64,000 nt of DNA from contig NZ_JAPFCC010000001.1 of the NCBI RefSeq assembly GCF_025562715.2, forward strand, positions 5,728,001-5,792,000. The letters run 5' to 3'. Each line of letters begins with the position of its first letter. The first letter of the stretch is position 1. This stretch comes from Endozoicomonas gorgoniicola (lineage in GTDB: Bacteria; Pseudomonadota; Gammaproteobacteria; Pseudomonadales; Endozoicomonadaceae). The translations under genes and the position numbers were made by a program. Shown piece by piece: positions 26,261 to 35,812 of this stretch. A model generated the notes under the pieces. The model ran no database searches. It saw only the letters and a list, made by a program, of their open reading frames with translations, and was not told where the DNA came from.

Positions 26261-27514
26261 TCAGCTATAAACTGGCAGGCGCTGGCAAATATCCAGCACC
26301 TTGGCTTTTACTTCATTTTCAACCTGTTCATTGCCGATATTTTCCAGCACATCACAAATCCAGCCAGCCAGATCAGCCGCATCGTTTTCATTGAAACCGC
26401 GTCGTGTAATGGCCGGTGTGCCAATACGCAAACCGCTGGTAATAAATGGAGAGCGCGGGTCGTTTGGTACGGCGTTCTTGTTAACCGTAATGTTGGTGCG
26501 ACCCAGGGCTTCTTCAGCATCTTTACCGGTGTACTCTTTGCCAATCAGATCCATCAGGAACAAGTGGTCGTCAGTACCGCCGGAAACGATGTTGATGCCA
26601 CGCCCCTGCATAACGGTCGTCATCGCCTGTGCATTTTTGACGACCTGCTGCTGGTAAGTTTTAAACTCGTCAGCCATTGCTTCTTTAAAGCAGATAGCCT
26701 TAGCCGCAATCACATGACACAGCGGGCCACCCTGTGATTCAGGGAATACTGCAAAGTTCAGCTTTTTGTTCAGATCTTCGTCATCATTGGCAAGAATCAG
26801 ACCACCGCGAGGACCACCCAGGGTTTTATGGGTGGTCGTGGTGACCACGTCTGCGATACCGATTGGAGACGGATACACACCGGCTGCTACCAGACCTGCA
26901 ATGTGTGCCATATCCACCAACAGGTAAGCACCTGCCTTATCGGCAATATCGCGGAAACGCTGCCAGTCAACCACCCGGGAATAGGCAGAGAAACCAGCAA
27001 CAATCATTTTGGGCTTGTGTTCTTCAGCCAGACGCTCGACTTCTTCGTAATCAATTTCACCGGTTTCAGCGTTCAGGCCATACTGGACTGCATCGTAAAT
27101 ACGACCAGAGAAGCTCACCTTAGCACCATGAGTCAGATGGCCGCCGTGGGCCAGGCTCATACCCAGCACTTTATCGCCTGGATTAACCAGTGCCATATAA
27201 ACGGCTGCGTTTGCCTGAGAGCCGGAATGTGGCTGTACGTTAGCGTAGGCTGCTCCAAACAGGGCTTTGGCACGATCAATGGCCAGCTGCTCAGTAACAT
27301 CTACATGCTCACACCCACCGTAGTAGCGTTTGCCTGGATAACCTTCAGCGTACTTATTCGTTAGGACAGACCCCTGAGCTTCCATCACCATAGGGCTGGT
27401 GTAGTTTTCAGAGGCAATCAGTTCGATATGCTCTTCCTGACGGAGGGTTTCAGCATCAATGGCGGCTTTGAGTTCCGGGTCGAACTCAGCTATGGACATG
27501 TCCTTTTTGAACAT
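26261..27514 (-). CDS. glyA: serine hydroxymethyltransferase
   Basis: This PLP enzyme interconverts serine plus tetrahydrofolate with glycine plus methylene-tetrahydrofolate, a main source of one-carbon units. The 417 residues match the family. Motifs are IASENYTSPMVMEAQGS, YAEGYPGKRYYGG, the DMAHIAGLVAAGVYPSP cofactor region and the Schiff-base Lys in TTTTHKTLGGPRGG (about residue 229). It lies upstream of nrdR in the same direction, as in other gammaproteobacteria, with its own terminator. Confidence 0.96.
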   Translation of the reverse strand: MFKKDMSIAEFDPELKAAIDAETLRQEEHIELIASENYTSPMVMEAQGSVLTNKYAEGYPGKRYYGGCEHVDVTEQLAIDRAKALFGAAYANVQPHSGSQANAAVYMALVNPGDKVLGMSLAHGGHLTHGAKVSFSGRIYDAVQYGLNAETGEIDYEEVERLAEEHKPKMIVAGFSAYSRVVDWQRFRDIADKAGAYLLVDMAHIAGLVAAGVYPSPIGIADVVTTTTHKTLGGPRGGLILANDDEDLNKKLNFAVFPESQGGPLCHVIAAKAICFKEAMADEFKTYQQQVVKNAQAMTTVMQGRGINIVSGGTDDHLFLMDLIGKEYTGKDAEEALGRTNITVNKNAVPNDPRSPFITSGLRIGTPAITRRGFNENDAADLAGWICDVLENIGNEQVENEVKAKVLDICQRLPVYS

Positions 27515-27596
27515 TTAAGACCTCTGTGTTGCCTGTCTTCATAGAAGACCGCCTATTCTAATACAGAATGAAAGGGATCTGCATGAAAATACTGCT

Positions 27597-29111
27597 TCAA
27601 AACGTCTGGCGATAACTGAATATCAATGCGTCACTGCCACTTTTCTTACCTGATGTTCCGGCATATTCCAGACCAATTATTTTATCCAGATCAGCTCCGA
27701 ACTGTCGGTTAACGGCAAGGCTGTAATACATAGCCGTATCACGGTTTTCTGCTTTTGGTGTCTTGGCCCACATGCTGGAACTGCTCTTTTCCTTGTCTTC
27801 CCAGCCATGGGTTTTCTGGACACCCAGCTTAACCATAATGTCTGTCGGCTGGCTTAAATCAGGAAGCATATAACCTATACCAGTACCCAGACGAGTGGTT
27901 AAACCCTTGTGCTTCGAATCGGTGACCGGGTTTCTGAGATTTTCGCTTTTCTCTGTGTATTTCTCTATGGTTCCGAGACGGTAGCCCACATAAGCTTCCG
28001 GAATCAGGCTTAACCCCATGGTCCACTCATCAAGTGGAATCCGGTAACTTGTCTGCAGATGGGCAGCCCATTCAGAACCTTTCGGGGAAGCTTTCCAGCG
28101 ATTACTCAACAGGTCCCGCCGATCGGTATCGAGAGACACCCAGCCGTAGGTCAGCATGGAATCAACGGTCCAGCGGTCGTTATTCCAGGACACAAATGGA
28201 CCGAGTCGGTAGATCTGGGCATCTGACTCCATATTGCCGGAGATTCCTGCGTTTGCTTCCATACGCACTTTCTGCAGGCCAAACATGCCGCCCAATAAAA
28301 GGCCGTTCCCCATGTAACGGAAAGTACCGAACTCAGCACCTTCCCCTTTGTATTCCTGCTTCAGCCCTGCTTCTGGCTCCCAGTGCCCACGGAAGACATA
28401 CGCCTGACCGTATGCATACCAGTGATCGTCTTCCAGACCATTGAACAAGCCCTGAGAATTGCTGATGTCTGCCACCATTGGTGCGTCGTCACCGAGTTCA
28501 ACGCCTTGTTTCAGAAGGTTATTCATACGCCAGATCTGGCTGATGGACTTGGTATGGGTTTTCCAGTGCTGATCAGCTGTTTTCGTCAGATAGGACTGGT
28601 TTTTAATGAAGTCAGGATCACCCAGCACACTGCCGACCTGCCCCTTCCGGCATAAGTCTTCCACTTCACCAAGCACCCTCATCATGACCATATAATTGCT
28701 ATCATCCAGGCTGATCTTCGACCCCTTGGGAAGCGCTGTATGGTTTTGCACACTTAAAAAACGCGCTGCGACAAGATGACCTAACATGGGTGAATTTTTT
28801 CCGGCATGATCTTTATACGCCTTGATTGCCTTGTCGTAAGCCGAGCTCAGCATACCCTTTTTTATTTTGCTTAGTTTACTGACATCGTAGGGCTTACGAG
28901 CAACAAAATCCGAATGAGAGATTGATGACGGTTCAGTACCTCTGTACATCGATTCGCTCTCAGAGTGTGAATGAGAATCTTTTTTCTCAATACTAAGCCC
29001 CAGAGGTGGTGAAAACCTCACTTTGGTACTTCCTCCACCGCCGCCTCCACAGCCCTGAATCAACGTCATCACCAGAGCAGCGGTCAAGCCATGTATTTTT
29101 CTTGGAATCAT
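27597..29111 (-). CDS. lipoprotein with beta-barrel-like C-terminal domain
   Basis: The ATG at 29111 gives a 504-residue protein that begins with a lipoprotein signal: basic start, hydrophobic TAALVMTL, and lipobox LIQGC at about residue 20, followed by six glycines. The middle is helical. The C-terminal 250 residues are alternating strands with many aromatic residues (FGTFRYMGNGLLLGGMFGLQ, YRLGPFVSWNNDRWTVDSM) and end in FSYRQTF with a terminal Phe, the signature of outer-membrane barrels of autotransporter type. It is an unusual combination of a lipid anchor and a barrel. Function is unknown. It abuts the IS1634 element. Confidence 0.65.
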   Translation of the reverse strand: MIPRKIHGLTAALVMTLIQGCGGGGGGSTKVRFSPPLGLSIEKKDSHSHSESESMYRGTEPSSISHSDFVARKPYDVSKLSKIKKGMLSSAYDKAIKAYKDHAGKNSPMLGHLVAARFLSVQNHTALPKGSKISLDDSNYMVMMRVLGEVEDLCRKGQVGSVLGDPDFIKNQSYLTKTADQHWKTHTKSISQIWRMNNLLKQGVELGDDAPMVADISNSQGLFNGLEDDHWYAYGQAYVFRGHWEPEAGLKQEYKGEGAEFGTFRYMGNGLLLGGMFGLQKVRMEANAGISGNMESDAQIYRLGPFVSWNNDRWTVDSMLTYGWVSLDTDRRDLLSNRWKASPKGSEWAAHLQTSYRIPLDEWTMGLSLIPEAYVGYRLGTIEKYTEKSENLRNPVTDSKHKGLTTRLGTGIGYMLPDLSQPTDIMVKLGVQKTHGWEDKEKSSSSMWAKTPKAENRDTAMYYSLAVNRQFGADLDKIIGLEYAGTSGKKSGSDALIFSYRQTF

Positions 29112-29279
29112 CACCCTACAACCTTTGCGTATCTTGAAAAAGTCCCTCCTGTACCATGCAGCAGAGGAAAATAAGGGATGAAATATAGACAATATTTTAC
29201 AGATGTGTATTTTGTTGCCCGAACCAAGGGGGCATTTCTCTCAAATCCGCTTCATAAAACCTTGCTATTCACACCATAA

Positions 29280-31017
29280 ATCCGTCATTCACCACCCTAT
29301 TCAGGAATAAATTTCTTGGTACGTTGAGCCCAAAATAAAAATGATCGTCGATTGCCTCTCCGATATTCCAACCATGTGTTTCTCCGTCCCGTTAACCGAC
29401 AGCACATGAATCCCATCAAAGCACAGGAAAACCCATCTGCCCGTTGGGTTCTGGGCTGGTTTCTTCTTCATGTCCGGGAACGTTCGGCTCTGCCTTTTCA
29501 GTTCATAGCGGATTCGATGCTGAATTGCAGCATAGACCATAAGGCAGAGTGTCATCACCATTAACAGGGCCTCAATACGCTCAGGTTTTTTGAGATACAG
29601 TGAAGACACCAGAAAATCAGGGCTCTTCAGGAAGCGAAAACCTCTCTCAACCTGCTGCTGGGATTTATACGTCCTCAGTAGTTCGCCAGCGTCAAGCCGG
29701 GCTGTATCTGTATCGTTGGTTGCCAGAACAAAACAACCCAACGATGCTTCTGCATCACGACGAGTCTGTACAGCAACCGCGCAGGAGCCTGTCACATAAT
29801 ATTCATAGTGGTCGGGAACTGTCCCATCAGCAGGACGGCCTTTGGTTTTATAGCAGGGACTCTCGATGATCTCAGGTTCAGCCTGGCAGTATACGGACTG
29901 TTTTTGCCATAGCTTGAAAGCTTCCATGGCATCCGATTCGCAACAGAATGGCTTCTTGCCCAATTTCTCAAGTTCCTTGAATTCCTTCAGGGACTTTTTC
30001 TGCATACGCCTTGTCAGTGTCTTCTGTTCTGTTTTCTGGCTTTGATTATTTCGAAACAGTACCCAACGTTGTACGACACCTGCATAGTCAGACAGAGTTT
30101 CTGCAGATTCGTAATGCTCAAACCCTTCAACCTCAACCATTGAGCGCAATGGCGCACTTTGAACCAGTTCTTTGGCTGCACCAATGTTGAGAGGAACTCT
30201 GGAGATAAACAACTGATCCTGCTGACTCAGTTCCTGAACGGTTTCAGCCACATACAATGCGGCATCACCGATGAAGTAACGGGCATTAAGTGCCGCTTTG
30301 AAGCTCTTTATATGCTCAGAAACCACTTGTTTGAAACTGGTCTTGTCCGTCACATTACCGCTGGCTGCTTTCATAAACATCGGAATGCCTGCCCGGTTTT
30401 CGGTCAGCAGGAGCAATATGGCCTGGTTCAGATCAGGACGATGATCTCGGCTGTAGCCCTTGCAAAGCCTGATGCAATTGAGGTCTTCGTCACTGACTTC
30501 CTCCTCGCTGTTATAACGGCCATCGACGTGAAATCCTGTGCCATCAAGGTTGAGTGCATCACATGGCAATTTGAGATGCGTAGCCACCTTGATAGCCAGC
30601 TCAAAATAGACTTTACTGACACCCAGTTCAAACAGTTCATCCAGTGTTCTTCCAAGAACTTTGTCGTTTATGTGCTCGGGCTCAATCCCCTCTCTGATCA
30701 GTTTATCGAGGGGTTTATTGGAGAAGAACTGAGGGAACATGTGGAGAGACTGCCCCGTAAAGCCGAGGCCATTGATAATCATCGCGACAACGGCCTCACC
30801 GTGGGAGATGTTCCATTCGTCAGATACTTTGGGCGCGCGCCTGTCGATATGGTCGGCAATGCCCAGCTCTTTGCACATTCCAGCCACTAGACCGAGATGA
30901 TCCATGACCTGAGAGCGGTATTGAATAGGAGGCATAACAAGGCTTCTTGATATTTGCTTATCTGATAATAGATAGCAGGTATTAGGAAAATGTCATGCTG
31001 GGTGGTGAATGTCGGAT
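29280..31017 (-). mobile_element. IS1634-family insertion sequence
   Basis: This 1738-bp element has 18-bp terminal inverted repeats, left 29280-29297 and right 31000-31017, with one mismatch (core CATTCACCACCC). It holds one transposase. No target duplication is visible at the two ends, and the sequence to the right begins inside a resolvase gene, so a deletion or recombination probably followed insertion. Confidence 0.8.
29301..30935 (-). CDS. IS1634 family transposase
   Basis: This DDE transposase of 544 residues catalyses cut-and-paste or copying of its IS. The N-terminus (VMDHLGLVAGMCKELG, ADHIDRR) is the DUF4277-type region of the family. The first catalytic Asp lies in NLDGTGFHVDGRY, the second in YFIGDAALYV, and the Glu in the C-terminal QQVERGFRFLKSPDFLVSS block. 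The length is normal and the frame is open, so it may still be active. Confidence 0.88.
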   Translation of the reverse strand: MPPIQYRSQVMDHLGLVAGMCKELGIADHIDRRAPKVSDEWNISHGEAVVAMIINGLGFTGQSLHMFPQFFSNKPLDKLIREGIEPEHINDKVLGRTLDELFELGVSKVYFELAIKVATHLKLPCDALNLDGTGFHVDGRYNSEEEVSDEDLNCIRLCKGYSRDHRPDLNQAILLLLTENRAGIPMFMKAASGNVTDKTSFKQVVSEHIKSFKAALNARYFIGDAALYVAETVQELSQQDQLFISRVPLNIGAAKELVQSAPLRSMVEVEGFEHYESAETLSDYAGVVQRWVLFRNNQSQKTEQKTLTRRMQKKSLKEFKELEKLGKKPFCCESDAMEAFKLWQKQSVYCQAEPEIIESPCYKTKGRPADGTVPDHYEYYVTGSCAVAVQTRRDAEASLGCFVLATNDTDTARLDAGELLRTYKSQQQVERGFRFLKSPDFLVSSLYLKKPERIEALLMVMTLCLMVYAAIQHRIRYELKRQSRTFPDMKKKPAQNPTGRWVFLCFDGIHVLSVNGTEKHMVGISERQSTIIFILGSTYQEIYS

Positions 31018-31567
31018 GTCAACAAGACGGGATGCACAAAAACAGCAACTCACTGATCTGATCGACCAGATGAATAAAGGTGATCAATTGATTGTGAGTG
31101 AGCTATCCAGATTGGGAAGAAGCCTGGGACAGATCATCCATATAGTTGATACGCTGACCAAGAAAGAAATCAAGCTGACCTGCATCAAAGAGAATATCCG
31201 GCTGGGTGAAAAAAAGAGCATGCAGACAAAGATTATGATCACACTTTTTGGACTGTTTGCTGAAGTTGAGCGGGATTTGATTTCTGAGCGCACCAAAGCA
31301 GGGCTTGCCCGGGCAAAAGAACAGGGAAGGCTTGCTGGCCGGCCTAAAGGTTCGTTGAGTACGTCAAAGCTGGATGGCAAAGAAGATGAAATTCTGTTGC
31401 TGCTACAGAAAGGTGTATCAAAAACAGCCATTGCCAAGATTACCGGGGTACATAGGTCTACTCTTCACAGTTTTGTGCAATCGCGCAATCTGGAAGGGTT
31501 TTCAGAAACAAAAAAACTGATTTTTTCTGTTTATAAACAGCTGGTTACAAACATTCTGGCTGCATGA
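31018..31567 (+). pseudogene. serine recombinase/resolvase lacking its N-terminus
   Basis: What remains is the middle and end of a resolvase/invertase: GDQLIVSELSRLGRSLGQI, then FGLFAEVERDLISERTKAGL, LAGRPKGS, and a C-terminal helix-turn-helix (KGVSKTAIAKITGVHRSTLH). About 55-60 N-terminal residues with the catalytic serine are missing, exactly where the IS1634 element ends. An ATG at 30995 inside the IS end could restart translation, but the product would lack the nucleophile. Confidence 0.8.
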
Positions 31568-31630
31568 ACCCCCATTTGCCGGCCTTATTTATAGTAGAAA
31601 AAAGTATAATCTTTATACTCAAATAGTCTC

Positions 31631-31714
31631 AAAATAGGCTTGTTTTTCAGAATCTTACCACTACTTTTAAGTCAGATTAATAGTCATCTTTATAATCTTT
31701 CTAATCGAGATTAG
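31631..31714. promoter_or_regulatory. AT-rich leader of the recombinase trio with GATTAG palindrome
   Basis: CTAATC at 31701-31706 and GATTAG at 31709-31714 form a palindrome ending 4 bases before the first gene of the trio. AAAATAGGCTTG at 31631-31642 recurs at 37076-37087 on the other side of the trio. These are candidate recombinase-binding or autoregulatory sites. Confidence 0.4.
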
Positions 31715-31718
31715 ATTA

Positions 31719-33137
31719 ATGGTTACATCTGTGAAAACCAGAGCTAGAGTGGTAACCGATAACACTGGGTTTGAGCTTGAATTGCCTGTGCTTGTTAGTA
31801 AAGATGGTGTCCTGGAACCTCTACTTGATTACCTCCTTGTAAACCAACACAACCGAAGCAACTCATGGTGCGAAAGAGTAGTGCATGGAGCATATCTACT
31901 CATGCAATATATCGAAGCTAACCAATCTTGCTTTTCAAGCCCAAAATCACTTTTTGAGTCTTTCGTACGACATCTATACAGTGGCACGATCGACAACGAT
32001 GGATATGATCCATCAGGTTTATATTGGCTTCCTGCATCAACTCAAACGGTAAATGGCCTTATTAATTCTTTAACGGGACTAACTGATTACTTAGCAGATA
32101 ATATTGAAAACCTTAAAAGTATGAACCCCAATAGGATGGCCTCCAGATTTGAAGAACGGTTAAATTATGCTGCTTGGTATCGTCGTAATCAAGAAGATTT
32201 TCTTGGTCATATTAAGGATAAAAGTATTAGTTCCACATCTTTAAGAGCAAGAAACATCATGGGGAAACGACTTTTAGTCGTTAGCAGTCACACTGCAACA
32301 CAATTTCCAGAAAATATATTTAAAGATTTTTTTGTAAATGGCATAGGAGCAAATAAAGATCCAAGATCAGCAATCCGAAATCAACTTATTTTGCTTATGT
32401 TGCATTTTACTGGGTGCCGTGAAAGTGAAGCCCTTCACTTATGGATAAATGATGTATTAATAGATCCATTAAACTCTGAAAGCGTATCTATTCGCATTTA
32501 TCATCCAGAAGAAGGAAAGGCTCCCGATAATTGGGTTGGATCACAAGGGCAAACACATAGAGCTGCATATCTTCGAGAAAGATATCTAATTACCCCAAGA
32601 AATAAAATACTTGGTACGAAGAAGGTGGGCTGGAAATGTCGGGTAATGGATCATTCTGACAAATACATTCAACTGTATTGGTTTCCAACCAAAGCGGGGG
32701 TATTATTTAATAAACTTTGGCGCATGTATATTAAGTATCTTGCTGTTACTGATAGGTTACATCCTTATGCTTTTGTAAGCTTCTCCAAAAAAAATATAGG
32801 CGCAGCTTTAACTTTAAATGCATTCAATGATGCTTATAAAAGAGGTTTAATTCGGATAGGAAAAGCACCCTCAAAAGAGGCAGGACTAACACCCCACAGC
32901 CATCGTCATTCTATGGGAAGAAGGTTAGAAAGAGCAGGTGTTCATCCTAGAATAATTCAAAAAGTTCTACATCATGTATCAATAGAAAGTCAAGATATTT
33001 ATACAGCGCCATCCTTAGAAGATATTAGTCAGTCTTTGAATAAAGCAAACTCAATTATAGAGAGCGAAGGTATAGATAACACAACTAATCAACGTCAGTC
33101 TGATTGGGATGAGCTAATGAAAGTATATGCTGATTAA
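31719..33137 (+). CDS. gmtY: tyrosine recombinase, gamma-mobile-trio GmtY-like
   Basis: This 472-residue site-specific tyrosine recombinase has the catalytic Arg in TGCRESEALHLW (about residue 234), the HxxR pair in HSHRHSMGRR (about 394-397), a second His in VLHHVS, and the nucleophile Tyr in DIYTAP (about 428). It is the first of three tightly spaced genes, with two further unusual recombination proteins behind it. This is the arrangement known as gamma-mobile-trio (GmtY-GmtZ-GmtX), which moves islands of defensive and offensive cargo in gammaproteobacteria. The recombinase call is firm; the GMT assignment rests on gene order, sizes and recalled family features. Confidence 0.78.
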   Translation: MVTSVKTRARVVTDNTGFELELPVLVSKDGVLEPLLDYLLVNQHNRSNSWCERVVHGAYLLMQYIEANQSCFSSPKSLFESFVRHLYSGTIDNDGYDPSGLYWLPASTQTVNGLINSLTGLTDYLADNIENLKSMNPNRMASRFEERLNYAAWYRRNQEDFLGHIKDKSISSTSLRARNIMGKRLLVVSSHTATQFPENIFKDFFVNGIGANKDPRSAIRNQLILLMLHFTGCRESEALHLWINDVLIDPLNSESVSIRIYHPEEGKAPDNWVGSQGQTHRAAYLRERYLITPRNKILGTKKVGWKCRVMDHSDKYIQLYWFPTKAGVLFNKLWRMYIKYLAVTDRLHPYAFVSFSKKNIGAALTLNAFNDAYKRGLIRIGKAPSKEAGLTPHSHRHSMGRRLERAGVHPRIIQKVLHHVSIESQDIYTAPSLEDISQSLNKANSIIESEGIDNTTNQRQSDWDELMKVYAD

Positions 33138-33166
33138 TAATCAGTATTTTTTAAAGGTTAGTAACT

Positions 33167-35812
33167 ATGAGTAGGAAAAGAATAGACAACCGAACAACTG
33201 ATTTAAGTTGTTCATGGCTCACAAAAAAATATGGTAAAGAATGGGAGTTGTGGAGAGAATATGCTGAAAACTGGTTGCACTCAATAAAGCTAGGTCTTAC
33301 GCCAAGGCTTCAGTCAGTAGTGTGGTTTCTAGAAACCTACATAGTAAAACAAGAGCTCTCATCAGAACCACTGCTTTTTTTAAATGGCGACTGTTATCTA
33401 CCAAAGCTTTTTCCCATTATTGAGCAAGGAGTAAAATCTAATGGTAAGTACACTCGAAATAATCAAATAGTTGAATTTATTGACTGGGTTATTGTTAATT
33501 ATTTCAGCGAGCCAGATGACAACGGAAAACCAATAGCTTTATTCCAAAACCCTTTCACTTATATTAGTGAGAAAGGATATCGAAGTGAAACGGTTTATAA
33601 TCCAATTCCATATCGTTATATTAAAGAGTTAAGATCAATTTTATGTCCAGATCCTAATGGGCATTTTAGCAATTGGACCTGGGCTCAAGAGCAGTCTGGA
33701 AAAAATGTCACCGGGAATCTTGGAGATTGGTACGAAGTGACTAAAAACCTTATCGATACAAATGATCCAGATTGTGTATGGAGGAAAATAGTAGTCGAGC
33801 AGGGGCAATATTACAGTAGAAATGGAAAGCGTTATAGAGTAAAGAGAAAGAATGGTTTAGAAATCTATCAGATGTGGTCTCCTGTTAGGCCTATGATTTT
33901 ATTTATCAAGTTACATTTACCATTAAGGACTTATCAAGTTCGAATGCTTGATTCTGGTGAAGCAGATACTTGGCGTTATCTGAATGGAACTTTTAAATTA
34001 AATAAACAAAACAGTTTTGTTTTGGGTTCAAAAAAAAATCCATATTCAAAAGGTGTATTTAGACGTCTTATATCCCCCGATACAGGTAATTGTCATACAG
34101 CCTTATATATCAATACCAATAAAACCGCAGACCAAAACAAAGCGGCGATTGATCGGGGTTATACTATACCATGGGAACATGAGCAGGTTTTGTATTGGCT
34201 AGAAAAACTTCGTAACTGGCAAGAAAAGTATAATCCTATAGAGTCCCCTACACCTTGGTCATGTCTTCAAAAAAAACATACAAGTGAATTAAAGTCCGAA
34301 GCACTTTTGGAAGAAATTGGTAAAACTTGTTTCTTATTTAGAAATGCGAGTGCAACAATAAGTGAAGATAAAATGAAGCCGTTGTGTGCCAACAACGAAG
34401 CTAACTTATGGTACAGATTATTATTTACTTTGGAAAGTACAGTAAAAAAAAGGAATGGAGAGGCTTTATTGAGATTCGTCAAACCTTATGGCGGGAACAT
34501 TCCGATAAGCCAGAGGTATTCAACCGAATTTCCTCTTCATAGTTTAAGAGTTAGTTTACTTACTCATTATGCAATGGATGGTGAAGTTCCTATCCCTGTG
34601 CTGTCAAAATTAGTTGCTGGACATAGCCGCTTGATAATGACCTTATATTATATAAAGATATCTCCTGCTGTAATGAGACAGAAAATGGATGAGGCTGAAT
34701 CAAAAATAGAAGCTGAAGAATTACGACAGCTTAGCAATTTCTTAACAGATGCAACAATTCAGCAAATCAAGGAAAAAGCAATTTTCAGAGATTATACAAG
34801 CCTTGAAATGGTTCTTGTAAACAGAAATCCAGCAGGCTGGGAACAACGGCATATAGGTTTATGTTTGGCAGGTGGTAACACAGTTAAGTCAGATGAAACA
34901 AATCTTCTAGCTGGTTGCTGGAATGGTGGAGAATGTAAAAACCCATCAGCAAGACCACGCTCTCAAGTTTACGATCCTGTTCCTCACGGACCAGAAAACT
35001 GCTGCAGGTGTCGTTGGTTTATAACCGACTCAGCATATTTAGATGCACTCAGAGGACACTTTAACAATCTAAGTTATCATGCGTCCTTAGCTGCTAAATT
35101 AGCTATTGAAGCTGAGCAAATTATGGAATGCTTAGAAGATGAGCGATCTTCAGCAGAAGATGCCAGCATGCCCTTTAGAAAACAATCGGAACTTCAACAG
35201 GCTCAACGTCGTTATGAAAAACAACTCGTAGAAGCTGATGAATATGCTAAAGATATGCGTGCATGCTTTACTTTGATTCATCGGATTATCAATTTAGAAG
35301 AAAGTAGAAAAGCTAACGATAATAAACAGAAATTAGTTGCAGTAGGAAAATTGCATGATATCTATCAACCAATTGCATTACTGGAAACCCAATCGGAACT
35401 GTTGCAACTTTCTGGAATCTGTGAAGATGCAGAAGTTTATCCTGAGTTAGCTGATGATCTAAGAAAAACTCCAGCAATTGAAAAAAGGTCTAATTTTTTA
35501 GACTCAGCGTTAATTCGTGAAGGTTATCAACCAATCTTTATAACATTAAATGAAAAAATGCAACTTATGGTTGGCAACTCTTTAATGAGAATAATGGCAA
35601 AGCAAGCTTGCCCTGATGACTGGCAACTATCAGGAATGAAGACAGTATGCAGCATAATAGAGGCAAAACAGTCGCTTTACGAAGCCGGTTTTTTAAATGT
35701 TGGCATAGAGGCATTAGAGAAGTCATGCAATAAAACAATGTTCTTTTTGAGAGACATAATATCAAATAATCATTCATCTCTTTGTACGGATTATGATGAT
35801 GTCTATAGTTGA
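33167..35812 (+). CDS. gmtZ: large recombinase-like protein, gamma-mobile-trio GmtZ-like
   Basis: This 881-residue protein starts 30 bases after gmtY. A tyrosine-recombinase-like C-terminal core is visible in the middle: HSLRVSLLTHYAMDG (HxxR at about 457-460), VAGHS (about 484) and LYYIK (Tyr about 493). After it comes a Cys-rich, probably zinc-binding stretch (GCWNGGECKN, PENCCRCRWF) and a long helical C-terminus. The N-terminal 250 residues are aromatic-rich and probably bind DNA. Codon use is AT-rich like its neighbours. It fits the second member of the gamma-mobile trio, which is annotated as an integrase. Confidence 0.74.
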   Translation: MSRKRIDNRTTDLSCSWLTKKYGKEWELWREYAENWLHSIKLGLTPRLQSVVWFLETYIVKQELSSEPLLFLNGDCYLPKLFPIIEQGVKSNGKYTRNNQIVEFIDWVIVNYFSEPDDNGKPIALFQNPFTYISEKGYRSETVYNPIPYRYIKELRSILCPDPNGHFSNWTWAQEQSGKNVTGNLGDWYEVTKNLIDTNDPDCVWRKIVVEQGQYYSRNGKRYRVKRKNGLEIYQMWSPVRPMILFIKLHLPLRTYQVRMLDSGEADTWRYLNGTFKLNKQNSFVLGSKKNPYSKGVFRRLISPDTGNCHTALYINTNKTADQNKAAIDRGYTIPWEHEQVLYWLEKLRNWQEKYNPIESPTPWSCLQKKHTSELKSEALLEEIGKTCFLFRNASATISEDKMKPLCANNEANLWYRLLFTLESTVKKRNGEALLRFVKPYGGNIPISQRYSTEFPLHSLRVSLLTHYAMDGEVPIPVLSKLVAGHSRLIMTLYYIKISPAVMRQKMDEAESKIEAEELRQLSNFLTDATIQQIKEKAIFRDYTSLEMVLVNRNPAGWEQRHIGLCLAGGNTVKSDETNLLAGCWNGGECKNPSARPRSQVYDPVPHGPENCCRCRWFITDSAYLDALRGHFNNLSYHASLAAKLAIEAEQIMECLEDERSSAEDASMPFRKQSELQQAQRRYEKQLVEADEYAKDMRACFTLIHRIINLEESRKANDNKQKLVAVGKLHDIYQPIALLETQSELLQLSGICEDAEVYPELADDLRKTPAIEKRSNFLDSALIREGYQPIFITLNEKMQLMVGNSLMRIMAKQACPDDWQLSGMKTVCSIIEAKQSLYEAGFLNVGIEALEKSCNKTMFFLRDIISNNHSSLCTDYDDVYS

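Noticed and set aside
29280..31017. Target duplication for the IS1634 element
   Set aside because: Bases on the two sides of the inverted repeats do not match, so none is claimed.
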